Below are positions 36,276 to 45,359 of a stretch of DNA of 64,000 nucleotides, one piece after another (the first letter of the stretch is position 1; every line of letters begins with the position of its first letter). Source of the DNA: Novosphingobium arvoryzae (GTDB lineage: Bacteria > Pseudomonadota > Alphaproteobacteria > Sphingomonadales > Sphingomonadaceae). Under the pieces are notes generated by a model, which worked only from the letters and a program-made list of their open reading frames with translations, searched no databases and was not told the DNA's origin. A program made the position numbers and the translations under genes. Where the stretch lies: positions 186,001-250,000 of the forward strand of contig NZ_BMZD01000003.1 in NCBI RefSeq assembly GCF_014652615.1, written 5' to 3'.

Positions 36276-36313
36276 GGGGAACGATCCGTTTACCAAAGTT
36301 ACAGCCGTTCCCC
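36276..36313 (-). terminator. weak hairpin after tyrS
   Basis: GGGGAACG (36276-36283) and CGTTCCCC (36306-36313) can pair over 8 bp across a 22-base loop, partly inside the last bases after tyrS. The loop is long and the T tract is poor, so this is tentative. Confidence 0.35.
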
Positions 36314-36320
36314 TGACCGG

Positions 36321-37541
36321 TCAGGGGCGCAGCACGCCGTGCTTTTTCTTGCCCGCGGAAATGCGCACTTCCGCGCCGCCGGGGATGTGCAGCGCCTCGT
36401 CGCTGACCGCTTCGCCATCGATCCGCGCGCCGCCGCCCGCGATCAGGCGCTTGGCTTCGCCCCGGCTGGCGGCAAAGCCGATCCCGACCAGCGCGTCGAT
36501 CAGGCCGATGCCATCGGCGGGCAGCGCCAGCACCGGCAGTTCCTGGCCAACGCCGCCGCCCGCAAAGGTGGCGGAAGCGGTCGCCTCGGCGGCCTTGGCG
36601 GCTTCCGGGCTGCGGCACAGGCTAGTCACTTCGTTGGCCAGCACGATCTTGGCCGCATTGATCTCGCTGCCCTGCAGGCTTTCCAGCCGGGCGATCTCGT
36701 CCAGCGGCACATCGGTGAACAGGCGCAGGAACTTGCCGACGTCGCGGTCATCGACATTGCGCCAGTACTGCCAGAAGTCATAGGCGGGCAACTGCTCTTC
36801 GTTGAGCCAGACCGCCCCGGCGGCGGTCTTGCCCATCTTGCCGCCGTCGGCAGTGGTCAGCAGCGGGGTGGTCAGGCCGAACAGTTCGGTCCCGTCCATC
36901 CGGCGGCCCAGTTCCAGCCCGTTGACGATATTGCCCCACTGGTCCGACCCGCCCATTTGCAGGCGCACGCCCATGGTCTTGGACAAGTGGCGGAAATCGT
37001 AGCCTTGCAGGATCATGTAGTTGAATTCGAGGAAGGTCATCGGCTGTTCGCGTTCCAGCCGCAGCTTCACCGAATCGAACGTCAGCATCCGGTTGACGGT
37101 AAAGTGCGTGCCGACTTCCTGCAGCAGCTCGATATAGCCCAGCTTGCCCAGCCAGTCGTGGTTGTTGACCATGACGGCGTCGGTCGGCCCGTCACCGAAC
37201 TTCAGCAGCTTGGCAAAGATCGTGCGGATCGAGGCGATGTTGGCCTCGATCGCCTCGTCGGTCAGCATCTTGCGGCTTTCGTCGCGCCCCGTCGGATCGC
37301 CGATCCGCGTGGTCCCGCCACCCATCACGACGACGGGCTTGTGCCCGGTCTGCTGCAGGCGGCGCAGCATCATGATCTGGACGAGGCTGCCGATGTGCAG
37401 CGATGGCGCGGTCGCGTCGAACCCGATATACCCCGGCACGACCTGCTTCGCCGCCAGGGCATCAAGCCCTTCGGCATCGGTCAGCTGGTGAATGTAGCCG
37501 CGTTCATCAAGCAGGCGGAGCAGCGAGGAATTGTAAGTCAT
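36321..37541 (-). CDS. tyrS: tyrosyl-tRNA synthetase
   Basis: Charges tRNA-Tyr. The 406-residue class I enzyme has the HIGH-type motif PSLHIGS (His49), the tyrosine-binding [15 protein letters not shown] and GSDQWGNI segments, the KMSKS-type loop KMGKT at Lys235, and a C-terminal S4 RNA-binding domain ([20 protein letters not shown]). It is the standard bacterial TyrRS I. It is divergent from the DOMON-like gene with only 47 bp between the starts. Confidence 0.97.
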   Translation of the reverse strand: MTYNSSLLRLLDERGYIHQLTDAEGLDALAAKQVVPGYIGFDATAPSLHIGSLVQIMMLRRLQQTGHKPVVVMGGGTTRIGDPTGRDESRKMLTDEAIEANIASIRTIFAKLLKFGDGPTDAVMVNNHDWLGKLGYIELLQEVGTHFTVNRMLTFDSVKLRLEREQPMTFLEFNYMILQGYDFRHLSKTMGVRLQMGGSDQWGNIVNGLELGRRMDGTELFGLTTPLLTTADGGKMGKTAAGAVWLNEEQLPAYDFWQYWRNVDDRDVGKFLRLFTDVPLDEIARLESLQGSEINAAKIVLANEVTSLCRSPEAAKAAEATASATFAGGGVGQELPVLALPADGIGLIDALVGIGFAASRGEAKRLIAGGGARIDGEAVSDEALHIPGGAEVRISAGKKKHGVLRP

Positions 37542-37588
37542 GGGTGCCTTCCGGTTTCGGGCGCGCGCCTAGCACGAAAGAACCGCGT

Positions 37589-38131
37589 TTGGAAACGTAT
37601 CGCCTGATCCCTCATCCCGATCATCCGCCCGCCAGCGCCAGCGCGATCACCGCGCGGATCATTTCGGCGGCGCCCAACTGGCTGCAACTGCGCTTTTCGC
37701 TGGAAGGGACCGCGGAACTGGTCGTGCCGCCGTTCGCGGGGAAGGGACGGGCGGATGGACTGTGGCAGACGACCTGCTTTGAACTGTTCGTGCGCCAGCC
37801 GGGTAGCGACGGTTATGCCGAGTTCAACCTCTCGCCGTCCGAGCGGTGGGCGGCTTACGACTTCACCGGATACCGCGCGGGGATGGCTGAGCGGGCCATG
37901 CCGCGCCAGCCGGATTGCACCCTGCGGCGCGGGCGCAGCATGGCGATCTTTGACGCGGCGATCCCGCTCGCCGCGCTGCCGCCGCTGCCGTGGAGCTATG
38001 CCCTGACCGCCGTGATCGAAGAGGCGGGCGGGCGCAAATCCTACTGGGCGATGGCGCATCCGGACGGGAAGGCGGATTTCCACCATCCGGCTTGCTTCGC
38101 GGGCACACTTGCGGCACCGGAAGCGGCATGA
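37589..38131 (+). CDS. DOMON-like domain protein
   Basis: Function unknown. The 180 residues begin ETYRLIPHPDHPP and contain WLQLRFSLEGTAELVVPP, GLWQTTCFELFVRQPGSDGYAEFNLSPS and KADFHHPACF, a beta-sandwich pattern typical of the DOMON-like family seen in sphingomonads. Such folds can bind carbohydrate or heme, but no ligand is indicated. No ATG or GTG is available; TTG 37589 is the only sensible start and is therefore likely. There is no signal peptide. Its TGA overlaps the ATG of the NamZ gene (ATGA). Confidence 0.8.
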   Translation: METYRLIPHPDHPPASASAITARIISAAPNWLQLRFSLEGTAELVVPPFAGKGRADGLWQTTCFELFVRQPGSDGYAEFNLSPSERWAAYDFTGYRAGMAERAMPRQPDCTLRRGRSMAIFDAAIPLAALPPLPWSYALTAVIEEAGGRKSYWAMAHPDGKADFHHPACFAGTLAAPEAA

Positions 38132-39339
38132 AATTCGGCCCAGTGAACTTCGGCATCGACCGCCTGCTGGCGGACCCCACCTTGCGCGCACCGCTGGATG
38201 GCAAGCGTGTTGCGCTGATCGCCCATCCGGCCTCGGTCACGGCGGACCTCACGCATTCGCTCGACGCGCTGATCGCGGCAGGGATCAACGTGACGTCCGC
38301 GTTCGGGCCGCAGCACGGGCTGAAGGGCGACAAGCAGGACAACATGGTGGAAACGCCGGACGAGCTGGACCCGCTCTACGGCATCCCCGTGTTCAGTCTC
38401 TATGGCCAGGTGCGCCGCCCGACCGCCGCAATGATGGACACGGCCGATGTGTTCCTGTTCGATCTGCAGGACCTGGGCTGCCGGATCTACACCTTCGTCA
38501 CCACGCTGCTTTACGTGCTGGAAGCCGCCGCGGCGCAGGGCAAGGCGGTGTGGGTGCTCGACCGGCCCAATCCCGCTGGCCGACCGGTCGAAGGGCTGAC
38601 GCTGCGCGACGGGCAGGAAAGCTTTGTCGGCGCCGGGCCGATGCCGATGCGCCATGGGCTGACGCTGGGCGAAATGGGCCACTGGTTCATCCAGCATTTC
38701 AACCTTTCCGTCGATTACCGTGTGATTGCGATGGAGGGGTGGGAGCCGGACGGGCCGGAGCTGGGCTGGCCGCAGGACCGGATCTGGATCAATCCCAGCC
38801 CGAATGCTGCGAACCTCAACATGGCCCGCGCCTATGCCGGGACGGTGATGCTGGAAGGCACAACCCTGTCCGAAGGACGCGGGACTACCCGCCCGCTGGA
38901 AGTGCTGTTCGGCGCGCCGGACGTGGACGCCAAGGCCGTGCTGGCGGAAATGCGCCGTCTCGCGCCGCACTGGCTGGCAGGCTGCGCGATCCGCGAATGC
39001 TGGTTCGAGCCAACGTTCCACAAGCACGCCGGCCAACTGTGCAACGGGCTGATGATCCATGCCGAAGGCGGGTTCTACGATCATCAGGCGTTCCGCCCCT
39101 GGCGCTTGCAGGCGCTGGCGTTCAAGGCGATCCGCGCGCTCTATCCCGATTATCCGCTGTGGCGCGATTTCCCCTATGAGTACGAGTTCGAGCGGCTGGC
39201 GATCGATGTGATCAACGGCGGCCCGGACCTGCGCACCTGGGTGGACGATCCCGCCGCCACCCCGGCCGACCTAGACGCGTTGACCGCGCCGGATGAAGCG
39301 GCCTGGCGCGCGCAAGTGGCCCCGCTGCTGCTCTACTGA
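38128..39339 (+). CDS. namZ: DUF1343 / NamZ-like exo-beta-N-acetylmuramidase
   Basis: Homologue of NamZ, which removes terminal MurNAc from peptidoglycan fragments. The 403 residues include GIDRLLAD at the start, VALIAHPASVTADLTHSLDAL, FGPQHGLKGDKQDN, FDLQDLGCRIYTFVTTLLY, LDRPNPAGRP and NLSVDYRVIAMEGW, all DUF1343 landmarks. There is no signal peptide, so the enzyme is likely to act in the cytoplasm, in wall recycling rather than extracellular turnover. Tight coupling to the DOMON-like gene suggests that they act together, perhaps one as binding partner; this is inference. Confidence 0.9.
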   Translation: MKFGPVNFGIDRLLADPTLRAPLDGKRVALIAHPASVTADLTHSLDALIAAGINVTSAFGPQHGLKGDKQDNMVETPDELDPLYGIPVFSLYGQVRRPTAAMMDTADVFLFDLQDLGCRIYTFVTTLLYVLEAAAAQGKAVWVLDRPNPAGRPVEGLTLRDGQESFVGAGPMPMRHGLTLGEMGHWFIQHFNLSVDYRVIAMEGWEPDGPELGWPQDRIWINPSPNAANLNMARAYAGTVMLEGTTLSEGRGTTRPLEVLFGAPDVDAKAVLAEMRRLAPHWLAGCAIRECWFEPTFHKHAGQLCNGLMIHAEGGFYDHQAFRPWRLQALAFKAIRALYPDYPLWRDFPYEYEFERLAIDVINGGPDLRTWVDDPAATPADLDALTAPDEAAWRAQVAPLLLY

Positions 39340-39486
39340 ACCGGCATTTCCGCCAGTCGCAGATTCCGGCCGGTCGTCGATCAGGATCAACGGCTGGTCT
39401 GATTGCGCGCTTGACGGCGGCAGCACATCCGGTGACACCACCGCCAAACCACAAGGCGGAACGATCCCGCCGGGCGAGGAGGATTC

Positions 39487-40770
39487 ATGTCAGCGAGTGC
39501 TGCGACCGCAACCGATAACCGTGCCACCCGCCTGATGCTCTGGACGCTGCTGGTCGTCTATGTGTTCAATTTCCTGGACCGGCAGATCGTCAACATCCTC
39601 GCCGAACCGATCCGCAAGGACCTGAACCTGTCGGACACCCAGATCGGGTTGATGACGGGCCTCGCGTTCGCGCTGTTCTATACCGTCCTGGGCCTGCCGA
39701 TCGCCCGCTATGCCGACAAGCCTTCGACTGACCGGGGCCGTCTGATCGCCATCGCGCTGGCGATCTGGTCGGCCATGACGGCGCTGTGCGGACTGGCGCA
39801 GAACTTCGTGCAACTGCTGCTTGCCCGCATCGGCGTCGGCGTGGGCGAGGCCGGGTGCACCCCGGCAGCGCACTCGCTGATCGCGGACCGGGTTCCGGCG
39901 GAAAAGCGGGCCAGCGCGATGGCGTTCTATGCGCTGGGCATTCCACTCGGTTCGCTGCTGGGGATGGTGATCGGCGGCTACCTGGCGGACGTGCTGGGCT
40001 GGCGCAAGGCGTTCCTGCTGGTCGGTGCGCCGGGCGTGCTGCTGGCGTTCTTCGTCGTCATGGCAGTGAAGGACAAGGGGCGGCTCGCTGCGGCTGCCAA
40101 CAAGCCGGTCCATGCGCCGGAAAGCATGGCCGTCACGCTGAAATCGCTGCTGGCCTCGCGCACCTTCCTGATCCTGCTGGCGGCGGCGTCGGCCTGTTCG
40201 TTCCTGTCCTATGGCAAGACCACCTGGACCACGATCTTTTTCCAGCGCACCCACGGGATGACGCCGGGCGAGGTCGGCTTCTGGTTCGGCTTGTGGGGCG
40301 GGCTGGCCGGGATGCTGGGCACCTGGCTTGGCGGCTGGCTGGCCGACAAGTTCGGCAAGCAGGACCGTCGCCACGTGATTACCGCCCCGGCCATCGGTAT
40401 GGCGATTGCGGTGCCCATCGCAATTTCGGCCTACTTCGCCACCGATTGGCGGATCGCGCTGGTGCTGCTGATGCTGCCGACAGTGCTCAACTCGCTTTAT
40501 TACGGGCCGGTGTTTTCCTCGACGCAGGGGCTGGTGCCGCTGCGCCACCGGGCGATGGCCAGCGCGGTGCTGCTGTTCTGCCAGAACCTGATCGGGCTGG
40601 GGCTGGGGCCACTGTTCTTCGGGATGCTGTCAGACTTCCTGAAGCCGGAATTCGGGGCGGAATCGGTGCGCTATGTGCTTTATGGCGCGGCGTGTCTGGG
40701 GTTTGTGCCCGCCGTCCTGTTCTGGATGCTGCGCCCGCGTCTGCACGCGGAACTGGATCGTCACACGTAA
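39487..40770 (+). CDS. MFS transporter, spinster-like
   Basis: A 427-residue, 12-helix permease. The start region LWTLLVVYVFNFLDRQIVNILAEPIRKDL and LSDTQIGLMTGLAFALFYTVLGLPIARYAD are signatures of the spinster/MFS_1 group common in sphingomonads. Conserved MFS loops (GVGVGEAGCTPAAHSLIADRVP) are present. GAGGAGG lies upstream of ATG 39487. Substrate is unknown; the group includes sphingolipid and hexuronate-type carriers. The last 10 bp overlap the convergent amj-like gene. Confidence 0.88.
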   Translation: MSASAATATDNRATRLMLWTLLVVYVFNFLDRQIVNILAEPIRKDLNLSDTQIGLMTGLAFALFYTVLGLPIARYADKPSTDRGRLIAIALAIWSAMTALCGLAQNFVQLLLARIGVGVGEAGCTPAAHSLIADRVPAEKRASAMAFYALGIPLGSLLGMVIGGYLADVLGWRKAFLLVGAPGVLLAFFVVMAVKDKGRLAAAANKPVHAPESMAVTLKSLLASRTFLILLAAASACSFLSYGKTTWTTIFFQRTHGMTPGEVGFWFGLWGGLAGMLGTWLGGWLADKFGKQDRRHVITAPAIGMAIAVPIAISAYFATDWRIALVLLMLPTVLNSLYYGPVFSSTQGLVPLRHRAMASAVLLFCQNLIGLGLGPLFFGMLSDFLKPEFGAESVRYVLYGAACLGFVPAVLFWMLRPRLHAELDRHT

Positions 40771-41564
40771 GTCGCCAGCCAGGCGATGACCTGGGCCGAT
40801 GGCAGGAACAGCCCTTGCGCCAGCAGCGTTCCCGCCAGTCGGCTGAGGCTGATCCACACGATGGTGCGGCGGAACAGCGCCTCGCTGACCCGGCCTTCGA
40901 TCACGTCGTCGGTCATGACGGACAGCTGCGGATCGATCAGCGCGAACAGCAGGATCGTGGCAAAGCCGTTGATGACGGCGGACAGCTGCGATGCGGTGAC
41001 GCGGAATTCGGGGTTGAGATACCCGGCGTAGAGCGAGGCCAGCACGCCCACCGTGATCAGCGCCTGCGCCAGGCAATTGGCCAGCAGCACGCTCCAGCTG
41101 ACGCCGCGCGGCTTGCCCAGGCCGCGCAGGTGCGCCAGCGAGGGCGGGTGCAGGGCATCGCGCACGGTTTTCAGGCCCGTAGGCGTCGCCGTGCGCAGGA
41201 TCATCCGCGCGGTTGAGCGGTGCTCCTGAAAATAGCCGATGGCGCGGGCAAACAGGCGCTGCCCGGTCGGCACCAGCACGATCCCCAGCGCCACCGCCAG
41301 ACTGGCCGAGAGCAGCACCAGCTGGAAATCGCCATACAGCGCCTCGCCCCCGCCGTCCGCGATCCGGGTCTCGATCCGCTTGGCCAGAAACGGGCCGAGA
41401 AAGCTGTTGGACGTGCGGCTGACCAGCACCAGGATGTTGAACAAGGCAAAGCTCATCGCGATCCGCCGCGTGCGCACGCCCGCGATCCGCGCCGAATAGG
41501 CCAGCGTTCCGATCAGGTTGATGCCCGCGGTCAGCAGGCAGATCACTAGCAGTTGGACGTCCAT
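40761..41564 (-). CDS. amj: lipid II flippase Amj family protein (DUF2837)
   Basis: Polytopic inner-membrane protein of 267 residues. The N-terminus LLVICLLTAGINLIGTLAYSARIAGVRTRRIAMSFALFNILVLVSRTSNSF matches the diagnostic DUF2837/Amj opening. In Bacillus subtilis Amj can replace MurJ for moving lipid II across the membrane. About six helices are visible, with a polar loop holding FQEHRSTARMILRT. Transport in this organism is inferred by family only. It ends inside the convergent MFS gene with a 10-bp overlap of stops. Confidence 0.87.
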   Translation of the reverse strand: MDVQLLVICLLTAGINLIGTLAYSARIAGVRTRRIAMSFALFNILVLVSRTSNSFLGPFLAKRIETRIADGGGEALYGDFQLVLLSASLAVALGIVLVPTGQRLFARAIGYFQEHRSTARMILRTATPTGLKTVRDALHPPSLAHLRGLGKPRGVSWSVLLANCLAQALITVGVLASLYAGYLNPEFRVTASQLSAVINGFATILLFALIDPQLSVMTDDVIEGRVSEALFRRTIVWISLSRLAGTLLAQGLFLPSAQVIAWLATYV

Positions 41565-41603
41565 CCGCGCGGGCTTACCCCCAGAACCCGCGCCGCGCCA
41601 GTG

Positions 41604-42404
41604 TCAGGCGATGGCGGCCAGCGGCGCGGTATCGCCGATGACATAACTGGTCATCGACAGCGCGCCGCTGATGGTGTCGTTGAAGATCCCCACATCGTCA
41701 CCGGGCAGCCGCGCCCCGGCGATATAGAGCAGGGGCAGGTAATGCTCGGCCGAGTTGATTGCCGCCGCCGCTGCCTGATCGTCTGCGCCGAACCGGGTGA
41801 GGGCGGCGTGATCACCTGCCGTCACGGCGGCATTGATCCGGGTCTGGAAATCCACCGCCCACTCTGGCCGGGTTCCGGCGTATTGCCGCCAGAGCGCCAG
41901 GTTGTGGATCACGTTGCCGCTGCCAACGATCAGCACGCCCTCATCGCGCAGCGGCGCCAGCGCGCGGCCGAGCGCGATATGGGCATCGGCCTCCAGCGAG
42001 CGGTCGAGGCTGATCTGGACCATCGGGATATCGGCAGCGGGATACATCGGCAGGATCACGCCCCACGCCCCGTGGTCAAACCCCCAGCTGTCATCGCGCT
42101 GCACGCGCTCCGCCCCGAGCAGTGCCTCGATCCGCGCCACCAGTTCGTCCGATCCGGGGGCGGGGTATTGCACCGCGAACAGCTCGTCCGGGAAACCCCG
42201 GAAATCGTGGATCGTGCGCGGCTGCGCGCCCGTGGTGACGTGGGTCTTGCCCTGCGTCTGCCAGTGCGCCGACACCACAAGGATCGCCCTCGGGCGGGGC
42301 AGGGCCGCCCCCAGCGCCACCCAGGCGGCGCGTTCAGGCACATCGGAAATCACGGTCATGGGCGAACCATGACCCAGGAACAGGGCGGGGAGGCGGTTGG
42401 TCAT
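41604..42404 (-). CDS. ygiD: 4,5-DOPA dioxygenase extradiol, YgiD family
   Basis: LigB-type non-heme iron dioxygenase. The 266 residues open with LPALFLGHGSPMTV (metal His in GHGSP), and include SAHWQTQGKTHVTTGAQPRTIHDF and DHGAWGVILPMYPAADIPM, which hold the remaining metal and catalytic histidines. YgiD proteins cleave L-DOPA in the test tube; the natural substrate is unknown. ATG 42404 is chosen by homology; neither candidate start has a strong ribosome site. It follows the VWA gene on the minus strand but with only weak evidence of an operon. Confidence 0.88.
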   Translation of the reverse strand: MTNRLPALFLGHGSPMTVISDVPERAAWVALGAALPRPRAILVVSAHWQTQGKTHVTTGAQPRTIHDFRGFPDELFAVQYPAPGSDELVARIEALLGAERVQRDDSWGFDHGAWGVILPMYPAADIPMVQISLDRSLEADAHIALGRALAPLRDEGVLIVGSGNVIHNLALWRQYAGTRPEWAVDFQTRINAAVTAGDHAALTRFGADDQAAAAAINSAEHYLPLLYIAGARLPGDDVGIFNDTISGALSMTSYVIGDTAPLAAIA

Positions 42405-42460
42405 GCGAACCATATGGACCGCCGCCCGCACCAATCAAGCAAAGGAAATCTTGGCTGTGC

Positions 42461-43642
42461 TCAATGCTTCTTGCGCGTCAACTCGCGCATCGCATTGTCC
42501 AGCCCTTCCAGCGTCAGCGGATACATCGATCCGCCGACCAGTTCCTTGATCATCTTGGTCGACTGCGAATAGGACCATTGCTTCTCCGGGACCGGGTTGA
42601 TCCACACCGTCGCCGGATAGACGCTGGCCACGCGCTGGAGCCAGACGGTGCCCGCTTCCTCGTTGAAATGCTCGACCGAGCCGCCCGGATGGGTGATTTC
42701 ATACGGGCTCATTGCCGCGTCGCCCACGAACACGACCTTGTAGTCGTGGCCGTACTTGTGGAGGATGTCCCAGGTGTTTGTCCGTTCAGACCAGCGGCGC
42801 CTGTTGTCCTTCCACACGCCTTCGTAGAGGCAGTTGTGGAAGTAGAAGAACTCCAGGTTCTTGAACTCGGCGGTGGCGGCGCTGAACAGCTCCTCGACCA
42901 GCTTGATGAACGGGTCCATCGATCCGCCCACGTCGAGGAACAGCAGCAGTTTCACCGCGTTGTGCCGTTCCGGGCGCATCCGGATATCCAGCCAGCCCTG
43001 CCGCGCGGTACCCTCGATCGTGCCTTCGAGGTCGAGCTCGTCCGGGGAGCCTTCACGCGCAAACCGGCGCAGACGGCGCAGCGCGACCTTGATGTTGCGG
43101 GTGCCCAGCTCGCGCGTGTTGTCGAGGTTCTGGAACTCGCGCTTTTCCCACACCTTCAGCGCGCGCTTGTGCTTGCTCTCGCCGCCGATCCGAACGCCTT
43201 CGGGATTGTAGCCATCGTTGCCATAGGGCGATGTTCCGCCCGTGCCGATCCACTTGTTCCCGCCCTCGTGGCGCTTCTGCTGCTCCTCGAGCCGCTTCTT
43301 CAGCGTCTCCATGATCTCTTCCCACGAGCCGAGCGACTTGATCGCCTCCATCTCCTCGGGCGTCAGGAACTTTTCGGCGACGGCCTTCAGCCATTCTTCC
43401 GGGATGTCGACCGGGTTCTGGCCATAGTTGGTCAGCACGCCCTTGAAGACCTTGTTGAACACCTGGTCGAACCGGTCGAGCAGGCTTTCGTCTTTCACGA
43501 ACGTCGCGCGCGAGAGGTAGTAGAACGCCTCGGGCGTCTGCTCGATCACGTCCTTGTCCAGCGCTTCCAGCAGCACCAGATGCTCCTTGAAGCTGGCCTG
43601 GATCCCGGCAGCGCGAAGCTCGTCGACGAAATTGAAGAACAT
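42461..43642 (-). CDS. VWA domain protein (CoxE-like partner of MoxR)
   Basis: The 393 residues have an all-helical N-terminal part and a von Willebrand A domain with MIDAS motif DVGGS (in LLFLDVGGSMDPF) and a second metal segment near YFHNCLYEGVW. Such proteins pair with MoxR AAA ATPases to load metals or remodel complexes. The MoxR gene is 1.7 kb upstream on the same strand, separated by a DUF817 gene and a divergent GST gene. Start ATG 43642 is 1 bp past the DUF817 stop, so those two are coupled. Confidence 0.9.
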   Translation of the reverse strand: MFFNFVDELRAAGIQASFKEHLVLLEALDKDVIEQTPEAFYYLSRATFVKDESLLDRFDQVFNKVFKGVLTNYGQNPVDIPEEWLKAVAEKFLTPEEMEAIKSLGSWEEIMETLKKRLEEQQKRHEGGNKWIGTGGTSPYGNDGYNPEGVRIGGESKHKRALKVWEKREFQNLDNTRELGTRNIKVALRRLRRFAREGSPDELDLEGTIEGTARQGWLDIRMRPERHNAVKLLLFLDVGGSMDPFIKLVEELFSAATAEFKNLEFFYFHNCLYEGVWKDNRRRWSERTNTWDILHKYGHDYKVVFVGDAAMSPYEITHPGGSVEHFNEEAGTVWLQRVASVYPATVWINPVPEKQWSYSQSTKMIKELVGGSMYPLTLEGLDNAMRELTRKKH

Positions 43643-43643
43643 C

Positions 43644-44498
43644 TTAGCGGACCTTTTCCTGCGGCTTGTGGAGCGCCGCGACGAGAATGAACGAGATATA
43701 CATCAGCAAATACCATGCGCCCAGCTTGGACGGGCTGACCAGCGCCCAGCCATCGATCTGCGAGGGATAGAGCCACGCGCGCGAGAAGGTGGCGATATTC
43801 TCCGCCAGCCAGATGAACAGCGCGACCAGCAGCCAGCCCACCAGCAACGGCATCCAGCGCTCCTCGCGCCAGACCCGGAACCACACGCGCGTGCGCCAGA
43901 ACAGCGCCCCCAGCGCCGCGAACAGCACAAGGCGGCCATCGGGCAGGAAGTGGTGGGCGAAGAAGTTCACATAGATCGCAATCGCCAGCACGCCCGCCAG
44001 CAGGGGCGAGGGGTATGCGGTGAAGCGGAAGTCGAAGATCCGCCAGACCCGCGCGAGATAGCTGCCCACGGCGGCATACATGAAGCCGGAAAACAGCGGC
44101 ACTTCGCCAATGCGCAGCAGGCTGGGTTCCGGATAGTGCCACGATCCATAGGCGGTCTTGAACAGTTCCATCACCGTGCCGACCACGTGGAACGCCAGAA
44201 TCACCCGGGCTTCCTCCAGCGTTTCGAGCCGGAAGGCCAGCATGCCCAGCTGGATCGCCAGCGCCGCCAGCGTCAGGAAGTCATAGCGCGCAAGCGCGGC
44301 ATCCGCCGGATAGAACAAGTGCGTGCCCAGCAGCAGCGCCAGCATCAGTCCGCCAAACAGGCAAGCCCAGCCCTGTTTGAAGCCGAACAGCAGGAACTCA
44401 TAGGTCCACGCCCGCCAGCCGGGGCGCGGCGCGAATGCTTCCAGTCGCGCACGGATCGCCGCGAAGCGGGTATGGGCAAGGGGGCGGGGATCGCTCAT
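43644..44498 (-). CDS. DUF817 family membrane protein
   Basis: Unknown function. The 284-residue protein has about eight hydrophobic helices with conserved stretches YEFLLFGFKQGWACLFGG, HVVGTVMELFKTAYGSWHYPEP and GFMYAAVGSYLARVWRIFDFRF, the DUF817 pattern. ATG 44498 is used; the open frame extends one codon pair to a TTG. Its start lies 13 bp from a palindrome shared with the divergent GST gene. It is tightly followed by the VWA gene, so its product may be an envelope partner of that system, though that is inference. Confidence 0.85.
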   Translation of the reverse strand: MSDPRPLAHTRFAAIRARLEAFAPRPGWRAWTYEFLLFGFKQGWACLFGGLMLALLLGTHLFYPADAALARYDFLTLAALAIQLGMLAFRLETLEEARVILAFHVVGTVMELFKTAYGSWHYPEPSLLRIGEVPLFSGFMYAAVGSYLARVWRIFDFRFTAYPSPLLAGVLAIAIYVNFFAHHFLPDGRLVLFAALGALFWRTRVWFRVWREERWMPLLVGWLLVALFIWLAENIATFSRAWLYPSQIDGWALVSPSKLGAWYLLMYISFILVAALHKPQEKVR

Positions 44499-44511
44499 CC
44501 GCAAACGCCAC

Positions 44512-44530
44512 TTGTATGTATTGCATACAA
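44512..44530. promoter_or_regulatory. palindromic operator between DUF817 and GST genes
   Basis: TTGTATGTATTGCATACAA has 7-bp inverted half sites (TTGTATG/CATACAA) with a 5-bp centre, midway in the 59-bp gap between two divergent starts. It resembles GntR-type sites but no such regulator is near. Confidence 0.55.
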
Positions 44531-44557
44531 TTGATAGCCTGTGCGGGATAACAGAGG

Positions 44558-45310
44558 ATGCCCCCCAAGATGCTCAAGCTTTACAGTTTCGGCCCCGGCG
44601 CCAACTCGCTGAAACCCTTGCTCACGCTGTATGAAAAGGGCCTGCCGTTTGAGGGCCACCGGCTGAACCCCGCCGCGTTCGAACATCACAGCGACTGGTT
44701 CAAGGCAATCAACCCCAACGGGCAGGTCCCCGCGCTGGTCGATCAGGGCCGGGTCATCACCGAATCCACGGTGATCTGCGAATACCTGGAGGACGAACAC
44801 CCCACCGAAGTGCGCCTGCGCCCGGACAATTCCTATGACCGCGCGCAGATGCGGATCTGGACCAAGTGGGTCGACGAATACTTCTGCTGGTGCGTGTCCA
44901 CCATCGGCTGGTCGCGCATGGTCAGCCAGATGGCCAAGGCAATTTCGGCGGAAGAGTTCGAAGAACGCGTGAAGGCCATTCCCATTCCCGAACAGCAGGT
45001 CAAATGGCGCCGCGCACGCGACGGCTTCCCGCAGGATCTGCTGGACGAGGAAATGCGCAAGATCGGCGTCTCGGTCCGCCGCCTCAACGATCATCTGGCC
45101 GATAACGAGTGGCTGGCGGGCGGGATGTATTCCCTGGCCGACATCTGCAACTACGCCATCGCGGGCGGCATGCAGTTCGGCTTTGCGGAGCTGGTCAACG
45201 CCCACGACACGCCCCACCTGGTGCGCTGGATCGAGCAGATCGCCGCCCGCCCCGCCGTCAAGCGGATGTACGCCGAAGTGCCGATGGAAAGCCTGAAGCC
45301 GCAAGACTGA
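44558..45310 (+). CDS. glutathione S-transferase family protein
   Basis: Cytosolic GST fold: N-terminal thioredoxin-like domain (LKLYSFGPGANSLKPLLTLYEKGLPFEGHRL, AINPNGQVPALVDQGRVITESTVICEYLED with the ES glutathione motif) and a C-terminal all-helical domain ending YSLADICNYAIAGGMQFGF. The 250 residues are normal length. Substrate is unknown; stress or detoxification is typical of the family. Two starts are possible (ATG 44558 or 44570); neither has an ideal ribosome site. It is convergent with moxR across a perfect hairpin. Confidence 0.88.
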   Translation: MPPKMLKLYSFGPGANSLKPLLTLYEKGLPFEGHRLNPAAFEHHSDWFKAINPNGQVPALVDQGRVITESTVICEYLEDEHPTEVRLRPDNSYDRAQMRIWTKWVDEYFCWCVSTIGWSRMVSQMAKAISAEEFEERVKAIPIPEQQVKWRRARDGFPQDLLDEEMRKIGVSVRRLNDHLADNEWLAGGMYSLADICNYAIAGGMQFGFAELVNAHDTPHLVRWIEQIAARPAVKRMYAEVPMESLKPQD

Positions 45311-45326
45311 TCCCGCCTGTTCAACG

Positions 45327-45350
45327 CCCCCTCCTCGCGCGAGGAGGGGG
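45327..45350. terminator. bidirectional terminator between GST and moxR
   Basis: CCCCCTCCTC and GAGGAGGGGG form a perfect 10-bp stem with loop GCGC, in the 49-bp gap between two convergent genes. It can stop both transcripts, although T tracts are lacking. Confidence 0.65.
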
Positions 45351-45359
45351 AATCCGGGA

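Noticed and set aside
44459..44560. Possible riboswitch between DUF817 and GST genes
   Set aside because: The gap is 59 bp with one palindrome only, too short for a riboswitch and better explained as an operator.
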